64,000 nucleotides of DNA, from the NCBI GenBank assembly GCA_963789165.1, contig CAWBJP010000001.1, forward strand, positions 186,001-250,000, read 5' to 3'. Shown piece after piece: positions 26,601-34,803 of the stretch; positions within the stretch are counted from its first letter, which is position 1, and every line of letters begins with the position of its first letter. A program made the position numbers and the translations under genes. The stretch comes from CAWBJP01 sp963789165 (GTDB taxonomy: Bacteria > Actinomycetota > Acidimicrobiia > IMCC26256 > BP-133). A model generated the notes under the pieces. That model worked only from the letters and a program-made list of their open reading frames with translations. It had not been told where the DNA came from and made no database searches.

Positions 26601-26845
26601 TGAGGCCCACCTTCGCCCCGCCGGGCCTCTTTCTGGAGATGGATGGCGGCCCGCATGGCATCGGCTGGGGAGCGGAACATGATCAGGGACCCGCGCCTCA
26701 AGCAGTCTGCACTTCGCCCCGACCGGCCGCCGCTTCGACGAGGATGCGACCGATTGCCTCGGGAGTCGTCGCCGCCTGGCTCGGCGTCTTCGAATGCCGG
26801 GGCGATCAGAACAGTGGTGAGGGCTCCTCTCCGGCTAGCGGCCAA
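23664..26845 (-). pseudogene. cyclase-like/AAA ATPase/TPR protein, many frameshifts
   Basis: A composite of about 1,060 residues can be traced across all three minus frames. A reduced cyclase-homology N-terminus comes first (LTTVLIAPAFEDAEPGG; MFRSPADAMRAAIHLQ), followed by PLIGREAETARLRERLQ. The ATPase part has MLAGEQGIGKSRMIEEV (Walker A) and LLVLLDDLHWADRSTVAMLR (Walker B). Then come ESGGNPFFTQELLRNLYEEG, VIRHALYDGL and a long TPR-like region ending in DEALMYVRRG, with a probable stop at 23664. Frame changes occur near 26260, 26150, 26000, 25810, 25625, 25170 and several places below 24700. The motifs themselves are intact. The start is probably a TTG near 26845, overlapping the end of the upstream giant gene. 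Either indel-rich assembly or recent decay would explain it. Confidence 0.65.
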
Positions 26846-29800
26846 GGTCGGGGCTCCCAGCCTCCCGCTCCCGGCTGGGCATGCCAAAGCACCGGCATGG
26901 ATCGCGGCGCTTGCCGGACAGGCCCTTGAGCGGCACCTCCCGGCCGTCGTCGAAAGTGATGTCTCCGGCGGCGTCAGTCAGCTCCTTGAGCAGGGAGGAG
27001 ACGAGGATCTCACCGCCCTGGGCGGCTCCGGCGATACGGGCGGCGAAGGCCACGTGGGTGCCGAAGAAGTCGTCGCCCTGCCGGATCGCCTCCCCGGTGT
27101 GCAGGCCGATGCGGACCTTGGTGGCTTCTTCGGGGTGGTTCTCGGCGTGGTCCCGGAGGCTCCGCTGGATACCGACGGCACACTGCAGCGCCCGCCGGGC
27201 ACTGGCGAACGCGACCATGAACCCGTCGCCCTGCGACTTCACCTCGAAGCCGCCGTGGGCGACGACCTGCTCCCTGATGATGCGGTTGTGGGTCTGCAGC
27301 ACCTCCAGCCAACGGCGGTCGCCGAGGCGCTCGTTGGCGGCCGTCGACCCCTCGATGTCGGAGAAGAGCAGGGTGACGGTGCCGTCGGGGGCGGCATGGG
27401 GGACGAGGTCGGGGCGCTCGAGATCGACGGAGGCCGCCACCAGGTCGATCGGAGGCCAGCCTCTCGGTTGGATCGACCCCTGGGCGGCGAGCTTGGCGGC
27501 GAGAACGGGTTCGATCCAGTGGGCGCCGGCCCCACAGCGGCGGTAGACCTCGGCGGCGGCGGCCAGCTTCTCGACGGCGCCTCTGCGATCGCCGGCGTGC
27601 AAGCGGGCGATGCCGGAACGGCGCAGCGTCTCGGCCTCGCCCCAGGGGAGCGTGTAGCGGCGGAAGCTCTCGAGCGCGGCGGTGAAGCGAGCCTCCGCCT
27701 CCTCGACGCGGTGTCTGGCGACGAAGACCACGGCTTCGGCGGAAGCGACGCGGGCGGCCAGGCCCCGCCAGTCCTCTCCGCCGGCAAGGATCTGGCGGCA
27801 CCGGTCGAAGTGGGCCTCGGCGTCCTCCAGGCGGCCGGTATCGGCCAGGAGCAAGGCGAGCTCCCGGCGGGCCCAGATTTCGGCCGGTAGCTGGCCACCG
27901 TCGAGCCCGATGGTCAAGCACCTCCTCCAGGAGCGCTTCGGCTGCGGTTGTATCCCCGGCGAAGCGCTGCGCCCAGGCCAGCCACCAGGTGGCCATCCAC
28001 TCGTCGCGGCGGTTGCCTCGCCGGTGGTTGTCCTCACGTTGTTGCTGCCAGCTGTCGGTGGCCTCCTCCCAACGCCCCTCGGACATGGCCAGGTACGGGC
28101 GCGGCGTACCTGGTGATCGCCGAGCCTCGGCGACCACTGGCGGGCTTCGGCCAGATCGCCGGCCAGGGCGTGCGGCCCGGGCCAGCTCGTCGAGGAGAAC
28201 CCGTCGGAGATTGGGAGCCTGCGCCAGCCGGGGTTTCTCCAACTCGCGCCGACACCAGGTCTGGGCGGCCACGGGATCGGCCAGCTCGAAACAGAAGATG
28301 GCAGACATCCAGGTGGAACCGAAAGGCGGAGATGACGTCGTTGGTGGCGTCGGCTTCCTGCCAGGTCGCCTCCAACTCGGCGAAGGCTTCGCCCAGCCGC
28401 CCGGCGGACAGCCAGGTGGAAGGCCGTGCTGGTTGGCGGCGTGACGCCGGAGACGGACGTTCCGAACCCGCTCGGCTATCTCCATGGCCCGCTTCGCCGG
28501 CAGCCAGACCCGCTTCGGTCCGCACCGCCCACAGGGCCGTGTCGGCCAGCCCGAAGAAGACGTAGCCCAGGGCGCTGCTCTCGGGGGCGCTGGATCAGGA
28601 TGGCCTCCGCGGCCCGGTAGTGGCGAGAGCGCCCGAGGGATGTCCATCGTGTCCGGGAAGCTGGAGAGATCCCGCCCGAGCCGGGAGTGCATCTGGGCCA
28701 CCCGCTCTGGCTGGCCGATCTCCTCGTAGAGACGCCAGAGCCTGCTCCAGGCAGTGGATGCCCCCCTCGTAGTCGAGCCCGCTGATGAACTTGAGATCAC
28801 CCAGCCGCCCGAGCAGGACGGCCTCGGGTCACCGCCTCGCCGCCGCTTTCGTCGAGCATTTCAAGGGCCGCCTCCCAGTGACGGATGGCGTCCTCGTAGG
28901 CGAAAACGGCCTGGGCCGCCTCCCCCGACCGCACGGAGTACTCGATGGCTTTGGCCGGATCGGCGGCGGCCTGCCCGGCCTCCTGGTAATGCCGGGCGAG
29001 AGCGGGGAGGTGCGGACGTGAGGTTTTGGGCATGGACCGACTCGAGGGCCTCGGCGGCCCGGACGGTGGAGGCGCTGGCGGCGGGGCAGGCTGAGACCGT
29101 CGTAGAGGGTCTGGCGGACCACGGCGTGCCCGAAGCGGTAGACGGTCCGGCCGCGCTTCGGAGGAGGTCTCCTCGAGGAGCTGGGCCTGCAGGGCCTCCT
29201 CCACGGCTTCGAGGAGGGCGTCGCTCGTCCAGACCGGTCAGCCGCTCGAGGACGGCGAAATCGAACTGGGGCCCGAGGACGGCGGCCCGGACGAGCATGT
29301 CGTTGCAGCGATCGGAGAGACGGGAAAGGCGCTGGCCGATCAGCTCCCGGATCCCCTCGGGGATGGCGAGAGACTCCACCGAGGCCAGGTCCATCGTCCA
29401 GCGGCCGCTCTCCCAGAAGGCTCCGCCGGTGTCCAGGAGGTGGCGTAGCACCTCCTCGAGGAAGTACGGGTTTCCCTCCGTCTCGCGATAGAAGGCCAGG
29501 ACCAGGGGCTGTTCGGCCGCCTCGAACTCCCGCTCTGTCATCCCTTCGAGGTATTCCCGCACCTCCTCGATGGAGAGCCCGCGGAACATGATCCGCTGGT
29601 AGGCGTGGTCCCGCCGCAGCTCGGCAAAGGCCTCGGCCAGGGGGTGGCGGCGGCCGAGTTCGACGTCGCGGTAGGTCCCGACCAGGAGGAGGCGGCTGTC
29701 GGCCAGGCGTCGGGACAGGTGCTGGAGCAGCCGGAGCGACGGTGCGTCGGCCCAGTGGAGGTCATCGAGGACGCAGGACGAGGGGGTCCGCGTGCGAGGC

Positions 29801-31423
29801 GTTGACGAGGAAGGAGGAGACGCGCCTCGAACAGCCGGTGGCGCTCCTCCTCCCCGTCGGAGCGGGCCGCCGAGGGCAGATCGGGGATACGGGTCCGGAT
29901 TTCCGAGACGAGCTTGGCCACATCCGAGGCCGCCTCGCCCAGCTCCGCCCGGAGCGCCTCGGGCGGCCGGGTGGCGACGTAGGCCCGGATGGCTTCCACG
30001 AAAGGCATGTAGGGGACGGTCGACTCGGCCTCGTAGCAGCGGCCGGTGAGCACCTGGGCCCGCCCAGGCGGGCGTAGACGCCGGCCTCCTCGGCTAGGCG
30101 GGTCTTGCCGATCCCCGGCTCGCCGCCCACCATGACCAGGCTTCCCCGGCCCTGGAGAGCACCCTCCACGGCCCGCTTGAGGGCTCGCAGCTCCTCGGAA
30201 CGCCCCACGAAGCGGCTGAGCCGGTTGAGCTGGGCGGTGTGGCGGGCGCTTCGGCGCGGATGCCTCCGAGAGCGCCGCGAGCGTTGGGCACCGGGCTCGA
30301 CGTCGGTAACGGCGCCTCGGCCAGCCGCTGGCGGACGACAGTGGCATTCTCCGGGCGCTCCTCGGGCGTCTTGGCCAGCAACTCGAGCACGAGGACCCCG
30401 AGTTCCCTGGGAACGGCCGGGTTGTGCCACCACGGCGCCATGGGCGGCGTGTTGATCTGCTGGGAGATGACGGTCACGGCGTCGGGGCCGACGAAGGGCG
30501 GGCGGCCGGTGAGGAGCTCGTACAGGAGGGCACCGAGCGAGTACAGATCGGCGCGGGCGCTCGACCTCCTGGCCCAGGGCCTGCTCGGGGGCCATGTACG
30601 CCACCGTGCCGACCATCATCCCCTCCTTGGTGAGGCGGGAGCGGCTGGCGGAGACGGCGGCTGCGGCCAGGCCGAAGTCCCCGAGACGGGTGGAGCCCCC
30701 TCGGTGAGCCAGACGTTGGCAGGCTTGATGTCGCGGTGGACGATGCCTCGGGCGTGGGCGTGTTCGAGCGCCTGGGCGATCTCGTCGGCGATGCGCACGG
30801 CCTCGGCCACCGGGAGCCGATGGTCCTCGGCGCCTTGCGAGGAGGTCGTCGACCGATCCGCCGGGCATGTACTGGCTCACGATGTAGGGCCGGCCGTCAT
30901 CGTCGCCGATGTCGAAGACGGTGACGATGTGGGGGTGGTCGCCGAGGCGGCCCATGGCCTGGGCTTCCCGGCTGACGCGCTCGAGGCCGGCGGAGTCGAG
31001 ATCCTCGGTCTTGACGGTGGCCAGGGCCACCTCCCGGTCGAGGGCCTTGTCGTATGCCAGGTAGACGCGCTTGCGCCCCCCTTCACCGAGAAATCGGCGG
31101 ATCTGGTACCGCCCGGCACCGAAGGAGGACGGCGATGGCGGGGCTGGGATGCGCCGCGTGATGGAGCCGGCTCTGGACGGCCCCGGTTCCGGCCCGGCCA
31201 CCGCCGCCGGGGTTTCGGAGGCACCGCTCTGGGACAGAAGCCGGGGCGGCGACCAGCGCCTGGCCACAGGACGGGCAGAAGCGAGCTGAGGCGGGAACGG
31301 GAGCATGACAACCGGGGCAGAGGGCCGAGAGCGGGCGCCCGCAGCCGGGGCAGAAGCGAGCCCCTGCCGGTCCCAGTCTCGCCGCACGAAGAACACTCGA
31401 CCTGGGCAGTCGGGTTCGGTCAC
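26835..31423 (-). pseudogene. zinc-ribbon/Ser-Thr kinase/AAA ATPase/TPR/class III cyclase fusion, many frameshifts
   Basis: Read across frames this is one protein of about 1,530 residues. The N-terminus (GTG 31423) has paired CxxC zinc ribbons (ECSSCG, FCPGCG, LCPGC, FCPSCG). A Hanks kinase follows: FLGEGGRKRVYLAYD, GIVHRDIKPANVWL (HRD) and LGDFGLAAA (DFG), with YMAPEQALG. Next is an AAA/STAND ATPase, FVGRSEELRALKRAV and VGGEPGIGKTRLAEEA, then TPR-type repeats. The last 400 codons (28037-26835) are unbroken and end in a cyclase domain: LLFSDIEGSTAANERLG, GFEVKSQGDGFMVAF and HVAFAARIAGAA. At least a dozen indels interrupt the first 3.4 kb. A kinase and a cyclase on one chain would couple phosphorylation to cNMP synthesis, if expressed. 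Confidence 0.7.
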
Positions 31424-31578
31424 GGCGTCCTCGAAACCGAAGGCATCGAGAGGCTCTCCCTTACTGGTTCTGCGACACTACCAGCGAAACTCCACGGGCA
31501 AGCGGAGCCAATGTAGGCCGGGTCGAGGCGCGATCCGGTAGGGGCGAAGGTCCCATGCAAGACGGCGGAGGTCCGCGA

Positions 31579-32007
31579 TCAGTACTCGCGCAGGTCCGCC
31601 TCCCGCAGGCGCTGCACCAGTCCCCGTAGCAGCTTCTCGTTGAGGGCGGGGAGTTCGAGGACCAGGGAACGGAAGGCACGGGCGCCCAGCACGCCGAGGG
31701 TCATGGGCGTGTCGGCGGTGACCGTGGCGTCCCGGGGCGCCGGGTCGAGCAGGGCCAGTTCGCCGAAGTAGGCGCCCGGGCCCAGGGTCGCCACCTTGCG
31801 CTTCTTGCGCCGCACCGTCGCCTGACCGTCGAGCACGAAGAAGAAGGCGTCTCCCGGCGTGCCCTCCTCCACGACGTCCATGCCCGCCGGCACATCGACC
31901 AACAGGGCGTGGCGGGCGATGATCTGACGCTCCCGGTTGGTACAGGCGGCGAACAGCGGCACCTTGGCCAACCCCTCACGGACATCCTTGCGGTGGCTCG
32001 TCGGCAT
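31579..32007 (-). CDS. single-domain cyclic-nucleotide-binding protein, 142 aa
   Basis: The whole protein is one CRP-type beta-roll: VPLFAACTNRERQIIARHA at the start, EEGTPGDAFFFVLDGQATV, and the phosphate-binding cassette YFGELALLDPAPRDATVTA with its key Glu and Arg. A C-terminal helix (LNEKLLRGLVQRLREADL) follows, but there is no DNA-binding domain, so it probably acts by protein contact. It is the first gene upstream-divergent of the plus-strand signalling array and lies 155 bases beyond the start of the kinase-cyclase gene on the same strand; that gap holds no gene. Confidence 0.85.
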   Translation of the reverse strand: MPTSHRKDVREGLAKVPLFAACTNRERQIIARHALLVDVPAGMDVVEEGTPGDAFFFVLDGQATVRRKKRKVATLGPGAYFGELALLDPAPRDATVTADTPMTLGVLGARAFRSLVLELPALNEKLLRGLVQRLREADLREY

Positions 32008-32149
32008 CTCCCCAATCTATTGCCGCGGCCGGAGTGTCGCCGGTTTGACACTCCGGGTGTGACCGCCGCCGAAGATCGCCGGCACCGGCTCCCGTACCGT
32101 CCCAGACAACGGGGTGTGTAAGGGAAGCTGCACGGAAAGGGGACGGCGA

Positions 32150-32650
32150 ATGCACCAGGTCGAGGAGGGGATCCAGACTGTCCTGGCCGCCAGCCGGACG
32201 ATGTCTCTCAGGCCCGCCGAGGCGAAGCGGGCCGCGGTCGCCTGCGTCGTCAGCTTCGCCGAAGCAACTTCGGGGCCGGAGGGCGAGCTCCGGCTCAACC
32301 TGCCCGGCGGCGCCCGCGCCCGCCTGCAGCCGGTGGTCCTGCACGGCGCCTCGGCCCAGGACCGGAGCCTGCTGGCCGGCACCATCCGGTCGCGCCACGG
32401 CTGGGTGTCCGTGCCCGTGGAAATCGAGACGGCACCCGTGACGGACGCAAGCTCGGAACTCGTGGTCCGGCCCGTCGGTCCGATCTGCCTGCGCAGTACG
32501 TCGCACCGGCGCCTGTTCGCCCGCTGCAGCCACGCCCTGGCCGACTTCTTCCGCATGGAGATCGAGTTGGCCGGCCTGGCCGCGGCCCCGCCGGCGGTGA
32601 GGGTGCCAGTGCCGCGATGCACCTCCGAAGCTGTCTCCGTTTCCGCCTGA
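32150..32650 (+). CDS. unrecognised protein, 166 aa
   Basis: The ATG at 32150 (MHQVEEGIQTVLAASRTMSL) follows AAGGGGACGG; an upstream start at 32114 is less likely. The sequence alternates short strands (GELRLNLPGGARARLQPVVL; GWVSVPVEIETAPV) and ends with a helix (RLFARCSHALADFFRMEIEL). There is no signal peptide. I recognise no family. Its position, divergent from a cNMP-binding gene and 65 bases before the first PAS gene, suggests it belongs to the signalling array. Confidence 0.65.
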   Translation: MHQVEEGIQTVLAASRTMSLRPAEAKRAAVACVVSFAEATSGPEGELRLNLPGGARARLQPVVLHGASAQDRSLLAGTIRSRHGWVSVPVEIETAPVTDASSELVVRPVGPICLRSTSHRRLFARCSHALADFFRMEIELAGLAAAPPAVRVPVPRCTSEAVSVSA

Positions 32651-32714
32651 ACCGCAGGTTTGACCAGCGCCGCTGGGCCGACGACGATGGACCGGCCCAG
32701 AGGGAGGCAGCAAC

Positions 32715-33110
32715 TTGGCCCAGAAGCCGATCGAGCTCATTCTCCTCAAGGATCTCGTCAGCCAGTTGGGATTCCCGGTGACGATGGTCGATGCCAAGGG
32801 CACCGTCGTGTACTTCAACGAGCCGGCCGAGCGGCTCTACGGCCGGCGCCACGAGGACACGGGCGAACTTCCGATGGCCGACCTGGGCCAATTGAACGCG
32901 CCCCTCGACGAGAACGGAGAACCGCTGCCGGTCGAGCAACTGCCGATCATGGTGGCTCTTCGTGAGCGCCGCCCCAAGCAGGGACGCCTGGTCATCCACG
33001 ACGCCGAAGGCAAAGCCCACCACATCAACAGCACCTCGATTCCCCTGGATGGCCAGGGGGGCACCCTGCTCGGCGCCATGGCCATCTTCTGGGAGACGGA
33101 CCGTCAGTGA
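32715..33110 (+). CDS. single PAS-domain protein, 131 aa
   Basis: A TTG start at 32715 follows GGGAGG. The protein is one PAS fold: LVSQLGFPVTMVDAKGTVVYFNEPAERLYGR split over strands A-B and the first helix, then HHINSTSIPLDG and LLGAMAIFWETD as the closing sheet. PAS domains sense ligands, redox state or light, or mediate dimerisation. No output domain is attached, so it must signal through partners. It overlaps the next gene (GTGA). A close paralogue lies at 33971, on the other side of the hydrolase gene. Confidence 0.85.
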   Translation: MAQKPIELILLKDLVSQLGFPVTMVDAKGTVVYFNEPAERLYGRRHEDTGELPMADLGQLNAPLDENGEPLPVEQLPIMVALRERRPKQGRLVIHDAEGKAHHINSTSIPLDGQGGTLLGAMAIFWETDRQ

Positions 33111-33961
33111 AGCTCACCCTGTGGGGGACCCGGGGATCCCTACCCAGCCCCCGCCCCGGCACCGCCCGCTACGGGGGCAACACGTCATGCGTGCAGCTGG
33201 AGATGGCCGACGGTTCAGTCGTGGTCCTCGACGCCGGGACCGGCATTCACCGGCTGCCGGACTTCAGCGGGCGCACCACCCGGGTCGACGTGCTCCTGAG
33301 CCATCTGCACATGGACCACATCCTCGGCCTGGGGTTCTTCGGCGCCCTCTTCCAGCCCGACATCGAGGTCCACATCTGGGGCCCGCCGTCGACGACGCTG
33401 GACCTGCACGGTCGGCTCACCCGCTATCTGTCGCCGCCACTGTTCCCGGTGCGTCTCCGGGACCTGCCCTGCAAGCTCTTCCTCCACGACGCGCCCCGGG
33501 GCACTTTCGATCTGCCCGGGGCATCGGTCACCGCCGACCTGGTGTGCCATCCGGGGCCCACCCTGGGCTACCGCATCGCGGCCGACGGTGCCACTCTGGC
33601 CTACCTGCCCGACCACGAGCCGGCGCTCGGCGCCGAGTCCTTCCCCAAGCAGCCGGAGTGGACCTCAGGGTTCGACCTCATGGCCGGGGTCGACCTGCTC
33701 ATCCACGATGCGCAGTACAGCGAGGCGGAGTACCCCACTCACGTGGGTTGGGGCCACAGCTCGATCTGCCAGACCATGACCCTGGCCGAGTTAGCGGGCG
33801 TGGCCCAGCTGGTCGCCTTCCACCACGATCCGAACCACAACGACAGCCTGTTGGACCGGCTCTTCGCGGAGGCGGCCCGGGGCCGGGACTGGCCCTTCGA
33901 GCTGATTCCCGCCCAGGAAGGTTCCCGGCTCACCCTGGGCCGCCAGCCCGGCGGGAGGTAG
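33107..33961 (+). CDS. metallo-beta-lactamase-fold hydrolase, 284 aa
   Basis: The GTG at 33107 overlaps the PAS gene stop. The zinc motif SHLHMDHILGLG (HxHxDH) and later GWGHSS and FHHDPNHND give the remaining His ligands of the fold. LWGTRGSLPSPRPGTARYGGNTSC at the N-terminus, split by short loops, is characteristic of COG1235-type phosphodiesterase relatives (PhnP, RNase Z and class II cAMP phosphodiesterases). The reaction is probably hydrolysis of a phosphodiester. Sitting between two PAS genes and beside cNMP-binding genes, a cyclic-nucleotide phosphodiesterase is an attractive guess, but it is inference only. Confidence 0.85.
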   Translation: MKLTLWGTRGSLPSPRPGTARYGGNTSCVQLEMADGSVVVLDAGTGIHRLPDFSGRTTRVDVLLSHLHMDHILGLGFFGALFQPDIEVHIWGPPSTTLDLHGRLTRYLSPPLFPVRLRDLPCKLFLHDAPRGTFDLPGASVTADLVCHPGPTLGYRIAADGATLAYLPDHEPALGAESFPKQPEWTSGFDLMAGVDLLIHDAQYSEAEYPTHVGWGHSSICQTMTLAELAGVAQLVAFHHDPNHNDSLLDRLFAEAARGRDWPFELIPAQEGSRLTLGRQPGGR

Positions 33962-33970
33962 TTTCGGAGC

Positions 33971-34356
33971 GTGCCCGCTCCAGCCATCGAAATGGTGCTC
34001 CTCAAGCAGGTGGCGAGCTACCTGGCCATGCCCATCTTCGTGGTCGACGCCGAAGGGGCCCTCGTGTACTACAACGAGCCGGCCGAGGAGCTCCTGGGCT
34101 ACCGCTACGAGGAGACGGGACTGCTGCCCCTCGAGACCTGGGGCCGCTGTGGGCACCCACCGACGCCCAGGGCGACCCGCTACCTCCGGAGCGCCTGCCC
34201 GTGGCCATCGCGGCGCGGGAGCACCGTCCCGCCCTGGACACGCTGTGGATCAGGGGTCTCGACGGGGTCACCCGGCGGATCACCACCACCGCCATCCCCA
34301 TCGACGGGCGCACCTCGGAGCACCTCGGTGCCCTGGCCATCTTCTGGGAATCCTGA
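33971..34356 (+). CDS. second single PAS-domain protein, one frameshift
   Basis: The GTG at 33971 starts a paralogue of the PAS protein at 32715: both share LLK, VVDAEG/MVDAKG, VYYNEPAE/VYFNEPAE, and end in the sheet LGALAIFWE. The frame breaks near 34145, where adding one C to GGCCGCTG restores LWAPTDAQGDPLPPERLPVA, and the second half ends at a TGA at 34354-34356. The repaired protein is about 128 residues, the same size as its sister. It lies directly after the MBL-fold gene and 22 bases before the cNMP-binding gene. Confidence 0.75.
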
Positions 34357-34378
34357 GCCGAGTCATGGAGGTCGGAGG

Positions 34379-34798
34379 ATGACCCGACGCAACGAGTATC
34401 TCGAGCACCTGGAACGGGTGCCCCTGTTCTCCGCCTGCAACAAGACGGAGCTCAAGAGCCTGGCCAAGCGCACCAACGACATCAAGGTCGACGCGGGCCA
34501 GGTGATCATCCGCGAGCACCAGGGGGCGTACGAGTTCTTCGTCGTCTTCGAAGGCCAGGCCGAGGTGACCCGCGACGGCAAGCGGGTGGGGGTGATCGGT
34601 CCGGGCGACTTCTTCGGCGAGCTCGCCCTCCTCGATCGGGGGCTACGGAACGCCACCGTCACCGCCCTCACTCCCATGGAGATCATCGTCCTGCCCCAGT
34701 GGGACTTCGAGCAGGCCCTCGACGAGGCACCCCGGATGACGAGGAAGCTCCTCACGGGGATGGCCCGCCGCCTGCGGGCCCTTGACGAACAGGGGTAG
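34379..34798 (+). CDS. single-domain cyclic-nucleotide-binding protein, 139 aa
   Basis: The ATG at 34379 overlaps its GGAGG site region (GGAGGATGAC). The domain reads YLEHLERVPLFSACNKTELK, FVVFEGQAEVTRDGK, and the phosphate cassette FFGELALLDRGLRNATVTA with canonical Glu and Arg. A C-terminal helix (MTRKLLTGMARRLRAL) follows with no DNA-binding part. It is closely similar throughout to the protein at 46401, evidently a paralogue. It is five bases upstream of the cNMP-patatin gene, so the two are co-translated neighbours. Confidence 0.88.
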   Translation: MTRRNEYLEHLERVPLFSACNKTELKSLAKRTNDIKVDAGQVIIREHQGAYEFFVVFEGQAEVTRDGKRVGVIGPGDFFGELALLDRGLRNATVTALTPMEIIVLPQWDFEQALDEAPRMTRKLLTGMARRLRALDEQG

Positions 34799-34803
34799 GT
34801 GAC

